Shown one piece after another: positions 13,763-23,690 of a DNA stretch of 64,000 nt. The notes beneath the pieces were generated by a model, which was not told the origin of the DNA, ran no database searches, and was given only the letters and a program-made list of their open reading frames with translations. The translations under genes and the position numbers were made by a program. Every line of letters begins with the position of its first letter. The first letter of the stretch is position 1. The DNA is from Hexactinellida sp. DTS-2022 (Eukaryota; Porifera; Hexactinellida): the NCBI GenBank assembly GCA_028753945.1, contig JAPNXP010000012.1, forward strand, positions 868,001 through 932,000, in the 5' to 3' direction.

Positions 13763-14386
13763 GATTGTATTAAAGTGATGGGGGGATAGAAACCGCATTA
13801 ATATATGAGATATAAATTAACTTTCAAATGTTATAATTGGTAACAAATACTATAATAGGTAAACAAGTATGCTGAAAACGAATTTCGCATTTATAAATTT
13901 ATAATATGAATATTTGTTGTTGTTGTTTACACAAAAAGGTAAACAAATTAGTGAAAATTCAAAATCAAACCAGAAGTTAGCTTTCAACGGGTATTATAGG
14001 TAAACAAGTATGCTGATTTCGAATTTCGCGTTTATAAATTTATAATATGAATATTTGTTGTTGTTTACACAAAAAGGTAAACAAATTAGTGAAATTCTAA
14101 TCAAACCAAAAGTTAGCTTTCAACGGGTATTATAGGTAAACAAGTATGCTGATTTCGAATTTCGCGTTTATAAATTTATAATGTGAATATTTGTTGTTGT
14201 TGTTTACACAAAAAGGTAAACAAATTAATGAAAATTCAAAATCAAACCAGAAGTTCGCTTTCAACGGGTATTATAGGTAAACAAGGATGCTGAACACGAA
14301 TTTCGCATTTATAAAATTATAATATGAGTATTTGTTGTTGTTGTTGTTTACACAAATAGGTAAACACATTAATGAAAATTCAAAAT

Positions 14387-14508
14387 CATAACGTCCCTTG
14401 CTACCATTTCCCATGGTAGAAAGTGTGAGGAGTAAGGCCGCACAGCGGCCGTTAACTTGAGGTGCGTAGCACCGATCTGTCGCAATGCGACCGAGACCGA
14501 AGGGCTCG
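14387..14508 (+). repeat. Stem-loop cassette, copy 1
   Basis: This is a string of short hairpins: ggccgc-aca-gcggcc, ggtgc-gta-gcacc, tcgc-aat-gcga and cgagacc-gaa-gggctcg. The cassette is flanked by an 18 bp near-perfect direct repeat (14369-14386 and 14509-14526, one mismatch) that looks like a target-site duplication made inside a minisatellite unit. Related cassettes lie at 33545-33678 and 39338-39463. A solo copy of the last hairpin is at 14632-14650. The element is GC-rich against its surroundings. It may be a retroposed structured RNA or a hairpin-type mobile element. Confidence 0.65.
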
Positions 14509-14516
14509 TTAATGAA

Positions 14517-14881
14517 AATTCAGAATGAACCTAGAGGCTTGCTTTCGACGGGTATTATAAGTAAACAAGTAACTGAATACGAATCCAATTTTTTCACATT
14601 TTTAATGTAAATATTTATTGTCTATTGAAAAGCGAGACCGAAGGGCTCGTAAGTAGGAAATCATTATACGTATACAAATATTTTTGGATATTTTGGCCAA
14701 CCCATAGTAGAGTAAAGTAACGATGTTAGGAATATTTTACAAACAAAATAGGTATATAGCAATAAAGTCTACAAACGTGGAGTGAGAAATCCTTCAGAGG
14801 AACAATTGGTAGCTCAATACTATGATATGCGTAAAGTAATACAAATTCACAATTATATAAAAATTAATATTGCCACAGATT
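14517..14881. other. Downstream flank of the GTPase-caspase gene
   Basis: The rest of the last minisatellite unit, a solo hairpin at 14632-14650 and ~230 bp of unassigned AT-rich sequence lie here. A TTTATT at ~14613 would read as AATAAA on the minus strand. It lies about 270 bp past the stop codon and could serve as a poly(A) signal for the gene ending at 14882. Confidence 0.4.
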
Positions 14882-17800
14882 TCAAAAGTATAAATTCTTC
14901 TCTAAATGACTAGTATCTTCGGTGCATTGTTTGTGTTCAGAAATTAGACCAACTCTCCTCCTAACTTCAGTCATCATCTGCACAAACTCTAAATTGTTAC
15001 AGTACTGCATAACACTGCACAAAGATTGTATGTAGAATGTGCCCTGTGATTCTGATCTATAGGAGACATATTTATCTAAAGTGGAATCACCAATAAATGT
15101 ATCAACTGTCTCATCAATTTTGGCTGGAAATTTGTAAGAAGTGATCTCTCGAACAGAAGGTGTACCAAATTCATTTCCACCTTTTCCATTGTCAGACTTC
15201 CTTTCTGATCCTCTACAGGCCTGGAAAATAAAGACTCTAGGTTTTGATTTAAGTCCCTTACAATAACGAGGTGAAAATTGATTCACGATTTTGAATTTTG
15301 GCAGTGTCTTATTGTTGGAGAATATAACTTCTTCCTTTTCATTTCCATGTGACATAATAACACAGAAGAAAGAATCGTACATAGAATGGTCTACTGACTG
15401 AATAGATTTAATAGCTCTCACACACTCTAAACGTGTCACATTTTCATATACTTTAGAATCATATTGTAGGACTTTAAAAAGAGAAATTAAAGAAATTAAA
15501 TCATGGTTAGATCCTATCCTATTCGGATACATTCCTCCATCTTCAAATTTCTCGATATTGACTATAAACGCTATCCCATGTCTATTTCTATTCATTCTAT
15601 ACATTGTAGGGTTATTATTCGTTTGCATCGGGGCTTCAAGATCACAATAAAATATAGGGCTGGCGGAAGCAGTTAGAGAGTGGTCAGGCCATGGCTTGAC
15701 CGGCATAACTAGTGACGTAAGAGGAGTGTACAGGCTATAGGCCTTCCTCTTTATAATAGTGATCAGGCCATGGTCTGACCCCTTCCGCCACCCCTGATTA
15801 GTTTGCTCTACCTTTTTAACATTTTTGAATGGAGGACAATATTTAGTAATGAATTTCGCTAGTTTTTGAGTTTCAGCATTAGAATCCAGAGCTTCTAGAG
15901 TTACGTATAATTTAACCGCCCAAAGAGGTCCTTTGTGAAAGAGATCCCAAAAAAGGTCATTTGATTTTTCTTCAATGCGATTACTCAAATAGATAATCGA
16001 GGAAAATCTTTGGATAGTGATGAGTCCATTTGAGTAAAGAGGATAGGATAATTTCCACCATTTCAAATATTTCTTAAAATGATCCTGATTGTCTAAAATG
16101 AAATCCTGTAATATAGCATTATCGTACGAATTATATTTAAGATTAAAATATAAATCAGTTGACTTTATATATTTAGAAGCTTGCATCAATTGATTATTAC
16201 AACAAAATCCGTTCCCGACTGTTGAATTGGAAGGGTTATTATGAGGCTTGGCTACTTTTAACTCGGATAAGATTTCAGCTACATTGATAGAGAAAACAAT
16301 ATCCAAACTGCATGTTGGTTTTTCGCCTTTTTCTAACAGAGATAGAGTATCACATGTGTCGCATACAAACATCAATTTGGCTAGATTACCACAAGGAATT
16401 TGTAAAGTCTGAATTTCAACAATAGAAAGCTGTAAAAATTTCAAATAGTTAATAATTTCTGAATTACAATCATCTTCTTCAAAAGATTGACTATGATATG
16501 TAAGGAAGGAAACTATGATGTTAGTGCGATCTTTAGAGAATTCGAATGAAACTAACAAATGTTTACTCACGTAGAAGATAGCGCATTCGAATCCTAGATG
16601 TGATGGTGGTAGCTTTTCGTCTTTATTTTTTCCCAAGCATTTTGAAATAAGAGTAAAGTATAGGGAAGCAGGAAGAAAGCCATCGGCAAAGAATATTAAA
16701 AAAGTTGAATTAATCATCAACTTTTTGAATATTTCGTCCGGGAGTCTTTGCTTTAGATCGTCCAGAGATCCAATGGTTAAATAAGGAACATAGAAGTTTT
16801 GAGAGTTCGCCCCTAATTCTTCATTTCGTATTAGAATGCCATAACTGATAAGTAGGTCAAGAAAATGTTCTTTTAAATGAGTCATTTTTTTATTTGCCAG
16901 AATATTTTCAAACAGACTATTAGAGAGTTGACCCTCTTCATTCAATTCTGTGACATCCGGTGCATCCTTGATTGTGTATGAAAGTTTTCGTTTCTCATTC
17001 TTGTCAAATTGTGGAAAATGAATACAGTGTATGAGGTCTAGCAACTTTTGAACATCAATAATAATCTTGTTTTGTTTGTAGAATAAAAATCCGATATCAT
17101 TGAAAAAATACAAGAAGTCATCTAATTCATCTGAACATTTATACTTGTTAGCCAACGACTGAACATAAGATTTATCAATAATCGATTGATCATCCCGCAA
17201 TATATCGTTTGCTAAATTAAACCATTTGATTGGGATAGGTTCTTTAAAAGCTACTTTATCTGACAACTGTTTGATTGTAGATTTTAATTTTGATATATTT
17301 TGAAAATAAGGAGAATCTGATTTACAACTCAATATAAACATTTCATCCTCATGAACGAGACTGAATGAATTGTTCTTTGGATACATGTGCTCTCTAATTG
17401 TATAGAGAAATTTTATAGCTTTTTGTTTTGCATCCTCCTTCACTTCATCGGCTTTACTGAATACAAATATTATTTTTGTAGTGGTATAATGCCCACTAGT
17501 TTGGCCTGTTTTGCTAACCGAGTATATGGCATTAAGCCAAAATTCATAAACTTGTAAATACGTCTCGGGAACCCCCGTTTTCGATCTCTTCTCATTTCTA
17601 TCGTCTCTATGACGTTCTTCTATCTTACTATTCAAGTCTTCAATTGTCAAATCAACCAGAAGCAGGTATACAGACCTAGGCGATAAGAAGAGTGAGTTCA
17701 TTGTTAACTCGATTATTTCATGTGGTGTTGAATCGAATTTTTCAACATGCTCTGGTGGTGTTGTATTTGCATTTACAATTTCTTCCAAACCTGGAGGTTC

Positions 17801-18124
17801 ACTACTTGGAATATCTGTTTGAGGAGGGGAAGTTACACTAGATTGTGTTTGTGGTTTCACTATGCTTTGGGTTTTTGCTACAACTTTCATTGTCAAATCT
17901 TGATGTGTTTCTTTTATGTTATTCATATATGTACTCAGATCTTCATTTTTAGACCACTCTTTCGACATTTTTTGAACTTCTACAGTATATTTATCCACAA
18001 AGCCTGTAGTCTCTTCCTCTTCCTGAAATGTCTGTCCAGTCAGGACCCGTAACAGTGAGGTTTTTCCAGTATCCTCTGGACCTACAATCATTAACCGATA
18101 AAACTTGAAGGGTTCTGTACCCAT
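14882..18124 (-). CDS. Roc-COR-like GTPase / CARD / caspase fusion protein
   Basis: This 1080-residue open frame begins with a true ATG and joins a sensor-type NTPase to a cysteine protease. Residues 9-290 look like a Ras-of-complex (Roc) GTPase: P-loop GPEDTGKTS at 15-23, a hydrophobic strand at 152-158, SKAD at 223-226 in place of NKxD, and SCKSD at 266-270 as a G5-like motif. Residues ~300-500 fit a COR winged-helix region (FLYFFNDIGFLFY). Residues ~668-760 resemble a CARD (YSNGLIT…KGPLWAVKLY). Residues ~840-1060 are a caspase with catalytic His926 (MSHG), Cys970 (QACRG), an RIGS motif for substrate arginine binding, and a p10 with YVSYRSESQGTFYIQSL. The catalytic set looks complete. A 142 bp inverted-repeat element lies in the CARD-caspase linker without breaking the frame. 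The start overlaps the preceding frame by 34 bp, so this may be the 3' part of a larger gene. Domain calls are by eye; caspase is firm, CARD and COR less so. Confidence 0.85.
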   Translation of the reverse strand: MGTEPFKFYRLMIVGPEDTGKTSLLRVLTGQTFQEEEETTGFVDKYTVEVQKMSKEWSKNEDLSTYMNNIKETHQDLTMKVVAKTQSIVKPQTQSSVTSPPQTDIPSSEPPGLEEIVNANTTPPEHVEKFDSTPHEIIELTMNSLFLSPRSVYLLLVDLTIEDLNSKIEERHRDDRNEKRSKTGVPETYLQVYEFWLNAIYSVSKTGQTSGHYTTTKIIFVFSKADEVKEDAKQKAIKFLYTIREHMYPKNNSFSLVHEDEMFILSCKSDSPYFQNISKLKSTIKQLSDKVAFKEPIPIKWFNLANDILRDDQSIIDKSYVQSLANKYKCSDELDDFLYFFNDIGFLFYKQNKIIIDVQKLLDLIHCIHFPQFDKNEKRKLSYTIKDAPDVTELNEEGQLSNSLFENILANKKMTHLKEHFLDLLISYGILIRNEELGANSQNFYVPYLTIGSLDDLKQRLPDEIFKKLMINSTFLIFFADGFLPASLYFTLISKCLGKNKDEKLPPSHLGFECAIFYVSKHLLVSFEFSKDRTNIIVSFLTYHSQSFEEDDCNSEIINYLKFLQLSIVEIQTLQIPCGNLAKLMFVCDTCDTLSLLEKGEKPTCSLDIVFSINVAEILSELKVAKPHNNPSNSTVGNGFCCNNQLMQASKYIKSTDLYFNLKYNSYDNAILQDFILDNQDHFKKYLKWWKLSYPLYSNGLITIQRFSSIIYLSNRIEEKSNDLFWDLFHKGPLWAVKLYVTLEALDSNAETQKLAKFITKYCPPFKNVKKVEQTNQGWRKGSDHGLITIIKRKAYSLYTPLTSLVMPVKPWPDHSLTASASPIFYCDLEAPMQTNNNPTMYRMNRNRHGIAFIVNIEKFEDGGMYPNRIGSNHDLISLISLFKVLQYDSKVYENVTRLECVRAIKSIQSVDHSMYDSFFCVIMSHGNEKEEVIFSNNKTLPKFKIVNQFSPRYCKGLKSKPRVFIFQACRGSERKSDNGKGGNEFGTPSVREITSYKFPAKIDETVDTFIGDSTLDKYVSYRSESQGTFYIQSLCSVMQYCNNLEFVQMMTEVRRRVGLISEHKQCTEDTSHLEKNLYF
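15655..15796. mobile_element. Exonised hAT-like MITE in the caspase linker
   Basis: Inverted ends can be read by eye: agggctggcggaag on the left against cttccgccacccct on the right, and inner arms ggtcaggccatggc against ccatggtctgacc. The same outer motif bounds a 93 bp element at 62987-63079 (cagggccggcggaag…). The insert encodes residues ~777-824 of the GTPase-caspase and keeps the reading frame. I found no clean target-site duplication, so the insertion is probably old. Confidence 0.65.
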
Positions 18125-19579
18125 TTGGCATGCCTTTTCGTAGCTTTTCTGAATTCATTGCTTTCCTTGTTCAATAGTTGTGCAAGATGACCATGATAGT
18201 TCATATAGAAATTCTTCCTAAATCCATCTACAATTTGAATCCATGAAGATTGTGTGGAATGGACTATAGAACTACGTAGTATAGAGTGTAACTCAGCGAA
18301 ATAGTTAGCTTGAATTCCCATAGAGAAATTATAAATCAGAGAGGTCTCAGATAGACTAGGTTCAATTGAGTGGACAACAAACGTATGTTCAGATTCTAGC
18401 ACTTTCACATCTGATGATGCCTCAACTAAATGACTGGAAAATATTACTTTGGGAATGTTAGGAAATATTGTCGCTATTGTATTCATGAATGTATCCACAT
18501 TAATCTCAGTTCCATCTTCAAACGATATGTTTTGAGCTGTGCTACCATTACTTATGAGTAGAATGAATACACATCTGTATTGTTCAGCAGGGTATTTATT
18601 CATTGAAAGCTTTAGTAAATATTTGTATTTATTCGTTAACATTACATCCTCACCTATAGTGTATGAAAGAGAAGCAAAAAGTTTCTTTATTTTTCCAATT
18701 AAATATCGCATGTCTGCAAATATATCTTCTTTTAGCGTGCCGCTTCTAACGACAACAAAAAGTCCAGGGAGAATAGCAGCATTGTCCTTCGATTTGATTA
18801 AATTGCTATCGACTTGAACTAACACTGGGTATCTCGATGTATTCTTAGAATAGAATGTTGTTTTACTACTGTTATATCCATTCTTAACGTTTGTAGGGAA
18901 GTTGTTGAAATAATGATCCCTTGTTTCAGTGAAGAATTCAGTTAGCAACATAGATTCATCTGGAGAATGTTTAAGGATTTCATAAAGAGATAGTACGAAT
19001 TGGTGAGGGTGTACTCCTTCTGGCACATCATCAGTATTATTCGACGCATGACAGAAGAATGTATCGGTGTTAATTCCTTGAGGAGGCGTAGGGTTGTCAG
19101 GGGAAATCCAGGTATACAGTACAATAGCTGGCACCACATACTTCAAAAGGGATAATCTGCTATTAATATAACTATTGATATCTTCTTGTGATATTACATT
19201 TATTGAGTTTTTTCCCTTAAGGAGATAAGATAAGTTGTCTTTTGAATATTTCACAGGTGCTCTCTCTCCAATGATGAATGTTATGAGATTGCTATAACGT
19301 TGCTTGCTGACCGAGTTAATAGCATCGTCAAACTCTTTTGAAAATAGAGACTTGGGATCTTCAGTGTCAAATGTGCGAATGAATTTACAAACAAAACTAA
19401 AATCCGAGATATATATTTCAATTTGCTTACAAATCTTATTTGCCTCATTTGAAGTCTCTTTAGAAGTACTGAATAGTATGAATAGAGCCAAACCTTGTGA
19501 ATCCTTTTTTTGATCATAAACATTCGTAAATTCAGCATGTTCTATAACTTCTATTCGATTTGGCAAAATTTCTTCTTCC
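18091..19579 (-). CDS. Tandem pseudo-caspase protein (catalytically dead)
   Basis: About 495 residues are open from a likely splice acceptor (tttaacag) at 19580; there is no suitable ATG, so this is an internal or terminal exon. Two caspase-like folds are recognisable. In the first (~25-235) the His position reads IIGE and the Cys position VLYTW. In the second (~255-455) FILLISNGS replaces the SHG motif, an acidic FEDGTEI strand follows as in caspases, and IFSSHL stands where QACRG should be. p10-like segments follow each half. Both lack the catalytic dyad, so a scaffold, decoy or regulator role is likely, as for other caspase homologues without catalytic residues. Its end overlaps the start of the GTPase-CARD-caspase frame, in a different phase. 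A one-base indel or a missed intron could make them one protein; two adjacent genes are the alternative. Confidence 0.7.
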
Positions 19580-19635
19580 CTGTTAAAGAAGCAATACTTA
19601 TTATATTAATTGAGATAAAATTAATGAGGTATACA

Positions 19636-19968
19636 CCAGAGTGAACCATGGGTTGATGGGCCATGGGTCACCTAAATCTATGGGTCAGATGGGTAATGGA
19701 TGACCCATTTGGAAATATATTGGATTCTCCTGTTAAAACATGAATCACCCATCATCATCATAATATTGGTGTGCATAGAAATACTAAACATATTTGACAT
19801 AGCAAAAGTAGCTTTGCTTATTTTGTTACTCTGTACTCTGTTTATCTATTATTACGTTACTGTTCTGTTACTGTGACAGTTTATTTAGATATTTGAAATT
19901 GTGTGATCGGTCAATGGGTGACTCGATGGGTCAATGGGTCACCAATGTTGATCCATGGTCCACTCTGG
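19636..19968. mobile_element. MITE with ccagagtg… inverted ends
   Basis: The ends ccagagtgaaccatgg and ccatggtccactctgg are inverted repeats. Similar internal repeats (atgggtca) occur in both halves. Flanks tataca and tatacg may be a short target duplication. It is 333 bp and non-coding, and lies in the presumed intron or upstream region of the pseudo-caspase exon. Confidence 0.7.
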
Positions 19969-20504
19969 TATACGCCCTAAAGTGTTGATAACTTTGTTAT
20001 GAATGGTCTTAATGTAACCCAAATAAACATTCACATATTTTAAATCATGATTTAAATCAAACAATCCTGCATATTTTATATAAATCAGCGGTATGGCCGC
20101 TAAAGCCGTGTATGCTGTTTGTTGTCAACAACTCAGTTTTTGCATCGCATTTAACATCCTGAATTCCTTCAATCTATTTATTGTGACATCAAACATATAT
20201 TTACAGTTACAGTAGAATCTCGGTTAACCGAACAGTTCGGTTAATATAAAGTGGCATGAAGTGGTTCGGTTTAAGTTTTGAGTATTATTATATACAATTT
20301 ATTAAAGACATAATGAATTGCATAGCTTGGGCCTTATTCACTACCATGCTCAAGTTTGCGTTAACTAAATTTAAATAAACTTTAGCAAATTTAAGAAAAC
20401 TTATGTTTTGAGTTATTGTATTTCTTAAATATTAAAAACTTGGCTGAAGTGTTGACATTTACTAAACATTCGGGTAAAATTAAGAATTTGCTTAATACTT
20501 AAGC
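19969..20504. other. Unassigned region with a MITE fragment
   Basis: No gene is visible. At 20211-20290 the sequence cagtagaatctcggttaacc followed by gttcggtt resembles one end of the cagt-type TA-flanked MITEs found elsewhere here; a second end is not seen. The rest is AT-rich single-copy sequence, possibly intron of the caspase cluster. Confidence 0.5.
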
Positions 20505-20880
20505 AAATTGCAGCTATGCTGACAGCATTTCTTTTGGAGGCACTATAGTTTGTGGGTTGAGTGATAGTGCCTCCATTAGAAAATGCTGTCCGCACAGCTG
20601 TAATTTTCGATCTTTTCGTTATTTCATAATCACTATAAAGGTGTTTCGGAAGGTAACGATCATTTGTAGTGCTGCAAGTTCCTTCTAACCCAATTCATTT
20701 AACAGTTAAAATTGGAATCCCAAGTGCAAATTAGACAGTCACTCTGCACCTACCTGCCTAATTTCATCCTTTCAGCTATAGAGTTGATTCTACAGAAGAA
20801 AAAAAATAAAAAAAATAATATAATAAAGGCAGTGCAGTGATTTCAATACTGGCCCACTACGTAGTAGTCGGCGCAGTAAA
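20505..20880 (+). repeat. Diverged family A hairpin and family B unit
   Basis: An old family A hairpin lies at 20505-20612 (gctgacagcatttc against gaaaatgctgtccgc). A short stretch of body and unit end follows, then a family B unit at ~20830-20878 whose palindrome is reduced to cccactacgtagtagtcgg. Divergence is greater than in the 1-12 kb array. Confidence 0.65.
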
Positions 20881-20921
20881 AAGCGTAACTTTAAACTACA
20901 ATACGGTGTTTAGACACCCTA

Positions 20922-21867
20922 TTAGTATTGTTTAATATAGACTGTTGTTTGTATAAACTTATATTTTCTGGTTTGAAACCTGTTAACACGAATTTCAGAT
21001 AAGGTGAACAAATACCAGAGTATAAACTGTATAATATTAACTCATGCTTACCTGGTCAAACAGAGACTCTTTATTAAAGTATTTTCCTCAATGCACATCT
21101 CTTTATGTATCCTTCTAATTATTAGTTCTCTGTTGATAGTTCGTGTCAGCTCAAATATGTCTTCTTCATCGTATTTCAGTAGAATCTCGCACATAACTTC
21201 CATGAATATGGAACCAGATTTTGTGTATCTCATAGAAACGTGTCCAGGAACAATGTAAAGTAGAGCCAGAAAATCTGAGTATTGTTTTAATCTTAACGCA
21301 TTTGGCCCTTCAATCTCGATGTCGGTGAAATCAGCCCCACCTCTGCACCCGTTGAGGACGAACAGCTTTGGCTTACATTGTAACGAAGGACAATTATCGT
21401 AAGTAAAATATGATGTCATCTTTTCTGGCGATAATGCGAATTCTTCTCTATTTGGGTCATTTAAGTCGCAATCTGCTCCGTATAATCCTTTTTTCCCGCC
21501 ATGTGAGCTAAGAATAACAAAAACATAAATACTCGCATTATATTGTGTACCAAACTAGATTCACTGGTAATTACCTGAAGGCAATGGCTATCATAGAATG
21601 CTCTTTCAGTTCAAAGGACATAGAGGTCTTCTTTAGCATAGTTTCTATTTGTTGCTTTGTCTGGTCTTTGTACACAACTGTAATAAATCCCAGAGAGTCG
21701 AACAGGTTTTTGAGATCTGCGATTTCCTGGTCTGCTCCTTTCCTCTTTAAAGCTGGATAATTCTCGAACTCATTTACTATAATAATCCCGTAACCACGGG
21801 GTAGTTTAGAAATGTCGTAATCGGACAGGGATTCTCGATATCTCAGAAAATCTGCTAATTCTTCCAT
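20922..21867 (-). CDS. Caspase (short-prodomain, three exons)
   Basis: Three exons, 21867-21575, 21507-21052 and 20979-20922, join in phase through consensus sites (ttcag/gtaatt, ttcttag/ctc; ccag/gtaagc, taacag/g) to give 268 residues. The p20 part has the RGYGIIIVNEFENYPAL strand, catalytic His100 in SSHGG created across intron 1, and Cys152 in LNGCRGG. This active-site box differs from the usual QACRG but keeps the Cys, Arg and Gly. The p10 part carries SDFLALLY and GHVSMRYTKSGSIF. The N-terminal region before the fold is only ~25 residues, so it resembles an effector caspase without CARD or DED. Aspartate cleavage of protein substrates in cell death is the family function. The final exon is short and its end is less certain. 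It is closely related to the two degraded fragments at 12950-13396 and 23023-23690. Confidence 0.85.
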
Positions 21868-22101
21868 CTTAGGTCTTGAGTTGTTATTGAGCTGAAGCGT
21901 GTTTGTAATGAATTGGAATTTATATGACTAAACATTATGTTCACAAATTGAACGATGAATTATATTTAACAATTTTATTCAAACTTAAGTATAGGTAAAC
22001 AAGGAAATTCACACTCCATTAATGGCATAAACTAAATTCAATATGAAAATTCGTATGTGTTACATGCCCCCCCCCCCCCCCCCTCCAATGGATATTCCTT
22101 A

Positions 22102-22461
22102 AGGCCATATAAAATAAATAACTTGTTTATCATCCCCGTCCGTCCCTATATTTACCCCCCGTCCGGATCTATTTTATTATTATTTTATGAACATAATCGT
22201 ACAGATATTAACTATAAACTTGTGTAAAGTACTCCTAATTTAGCAATATTTAATTAGTCTTGTATTTAGAACATTACTTTCATTATTGGGCATTGTCTTG
22301 TGATTTTATAATTTAATTTAAATATTAATATTTATTGTTTGGCATAGGGTAATGTTTTTTGCATATTAACGGAAATAAAAAATAAAAATAAAATCCCGTC
22401 CGCCTTCCGTATTTTCTGAAAAAATACGGATGATAAACAAGTTATTTATTTTATATGGCCT
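22102..22461. mobile_element. MITE with ~35 bp inverted ends
   Basis: The left end aggccatataaaataaataac continues through ttgtttatcatcc, and the right end is its exact inverse. It is 360 bp with no coding capacity. Cytosine-rich and CCGTCCG-rich sequence lies inside. A run of C just outside at ~22069-22083 is a homopolymer tract. Confidence 0.8.
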
Positions 22462-22497
22462 AATTTTCACATATTATTTTGCTATACTGGCTATATA

Positions 22498-22652
22498 CAG
22501 TCAACTCCCGTTAAATCGAAGTCCAAGTGACCTGTATACTCCTTCGATATAACCGTGTATTCGTTATAAGCGGATGAAAATAATGCATTTAGTACTCTGA
22601 GGGAAATATCACATTTCGTTATATTCGGTTTCGATATAACGGGAGTTGACTG
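22498..22652. mobile_element. TA-flanked MITE, cagtcaactcccgtt family
   Basis: The ends are cagtcaactcccgttaaatc and gatataacgggagttgactg. The same family occurs at 37301-37622 and, degraded, at 56789-56983. The short size and cagt ends fit Tc1/mariner-like non-autonomous elements. Confidence 0.75.
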
Positions 22653-22769
22653 TTATAACTTCTCAGTTCTCACGTGCATACTATTCAAGTTCTCATTTGG
22701 AGGTTCGTGGCCCGATTTGAATTTAGTTTGTTAATTTATGTCATATGGATTTATATTAGTGTTTTTATT

Positions 22770-23470
22770 ATACATGAAATAGAAAAAGAAACAATTAAAA
22801 GCTGAATATCTAGAGATTCATTCTAAATCAAGAATATAAAAGTTTGATTTAAGTATTCCGTAAAAATTAAGTGACTCGTAGGCCATCATATTTGTACCAG
22901 ATTCGATCTAATTTAACGAGTAAGTATAAAAAGTCTTACTGAGAGTGTGTATCCTGCTAACTTATAACGCAGAGTTTTCTAATGCTGAGGAATTAATATG
23001 GACTCGTTTATTCTGTTTGCTGTTAGGTTATGGTTCGGGATGTCCCTATTAGTGTATTATGTAGACTGTTGTTAGTGCAAACACACTGTCCCAGTTTCAA
23101 CCTATTAACACGAATTTCAGATAAGGCGAACAAATACCAGAATTTAAGTACACGCTTTCTGGGCACTATATCACCACATCATATAATGCTCTAACAAAAG
23201 TAAATCTTATTTATAGGTGTACTATGTATTTTATGAAAGTTAAAGAGCAGGTTATCTTCAGCTTTTCTTCACTTGCTTTATGAAACTCTATAAATAGATA
23301 CACATAACCACTAGGGTTGTTAGTTACACATTAATTAAAGCATTATTATTCTAAGTTACCTTGGCAAAGAGAGACTCTTTGTAAGGTTATTCTCCGCAAC
23401 ACAAGTCTGTGTTATCTTCACAGCAAGCCCATCAATCTCTCCTATTAGCTATTCTCTTGAGGACCTCTTC
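22770..23470. repeat. Segmental duplication, copy 2 (caspase 3' end and flank)
   Basis: This stretch is near-identical to 12697-13396 in the same orientation. Differences include a 9 bp insertion within the p10-like exon here. From ~23475 onward this copy retains extra caspase-like sequence that copy 1 has lost. Confidence 0.85.
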
Positions 23471-23690
23471 ATTAGCGACGAGTTAACTACTGGTATCAGC
23501 ACCGATATGTTATGCCCATGGTATGTCAGTAGAGTCTCACAGAGCACTTCTATGAATAGCCCACCACCTTTCGTTTCATCCATGAAACTTGTATACCCCT
23601 GTGCTCTATAATCTCATTCGAGGGTACGTTTTCTTGTCCATTTTTTTTCTCAGACACCCGAGCAGCTAGAATTAAAAAATACGTCTCAAA
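23023..23690 (-). pseudogene. Caspase p10 remnant (copy 2)
   Basis: On the minus strand, 23690-23360 contains pieces matching caspase p10: FETYFLILAARVSEKK (compare SDFLALLY), then GYTSFMDETKGGGLFIEVL (compare GHVSMRYTKSGSIFMEVM), then TQTCVAENNLTKSLSL. These pieces lie in different frames, and stop codons occur between them, one in a 9 bp insertion absent from copy 1. The donor at 23359 and the acceptor at 23102 for a last exon ending at 23023 are preserved. The p20 part was not found, so this is a decayed caspase paralogue. Confidence 0.7.

Larger units (their letters stand above)
13560..14640. repeat. Minisatellite, ~130 bp unit
   Basis: At least five degenerate tandem units repeat the strings aggtaaacaagtatgctga, atatttgttgttgtttacac and ctttcaacgggtattata. 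The first units (13590-13930) are the most diverged; those from ~13980 to 14400 are close to one another. A GT-rich microsatellite (~13717-13762) and a stem-loop cassette (14387-14508) lie inside. Part of it (near 13755-13800) matches 25245-25300 in inverse orientation, so it may belong to a dispersed element. Confidence 0.75.

Noticed and set aside
22060-22090. C homopolymer as a regulatory i-motif/G-quadruplex
   Set aside because: A single homopolymer run of this type is common sequence noise, and nothing nearby supports a role.
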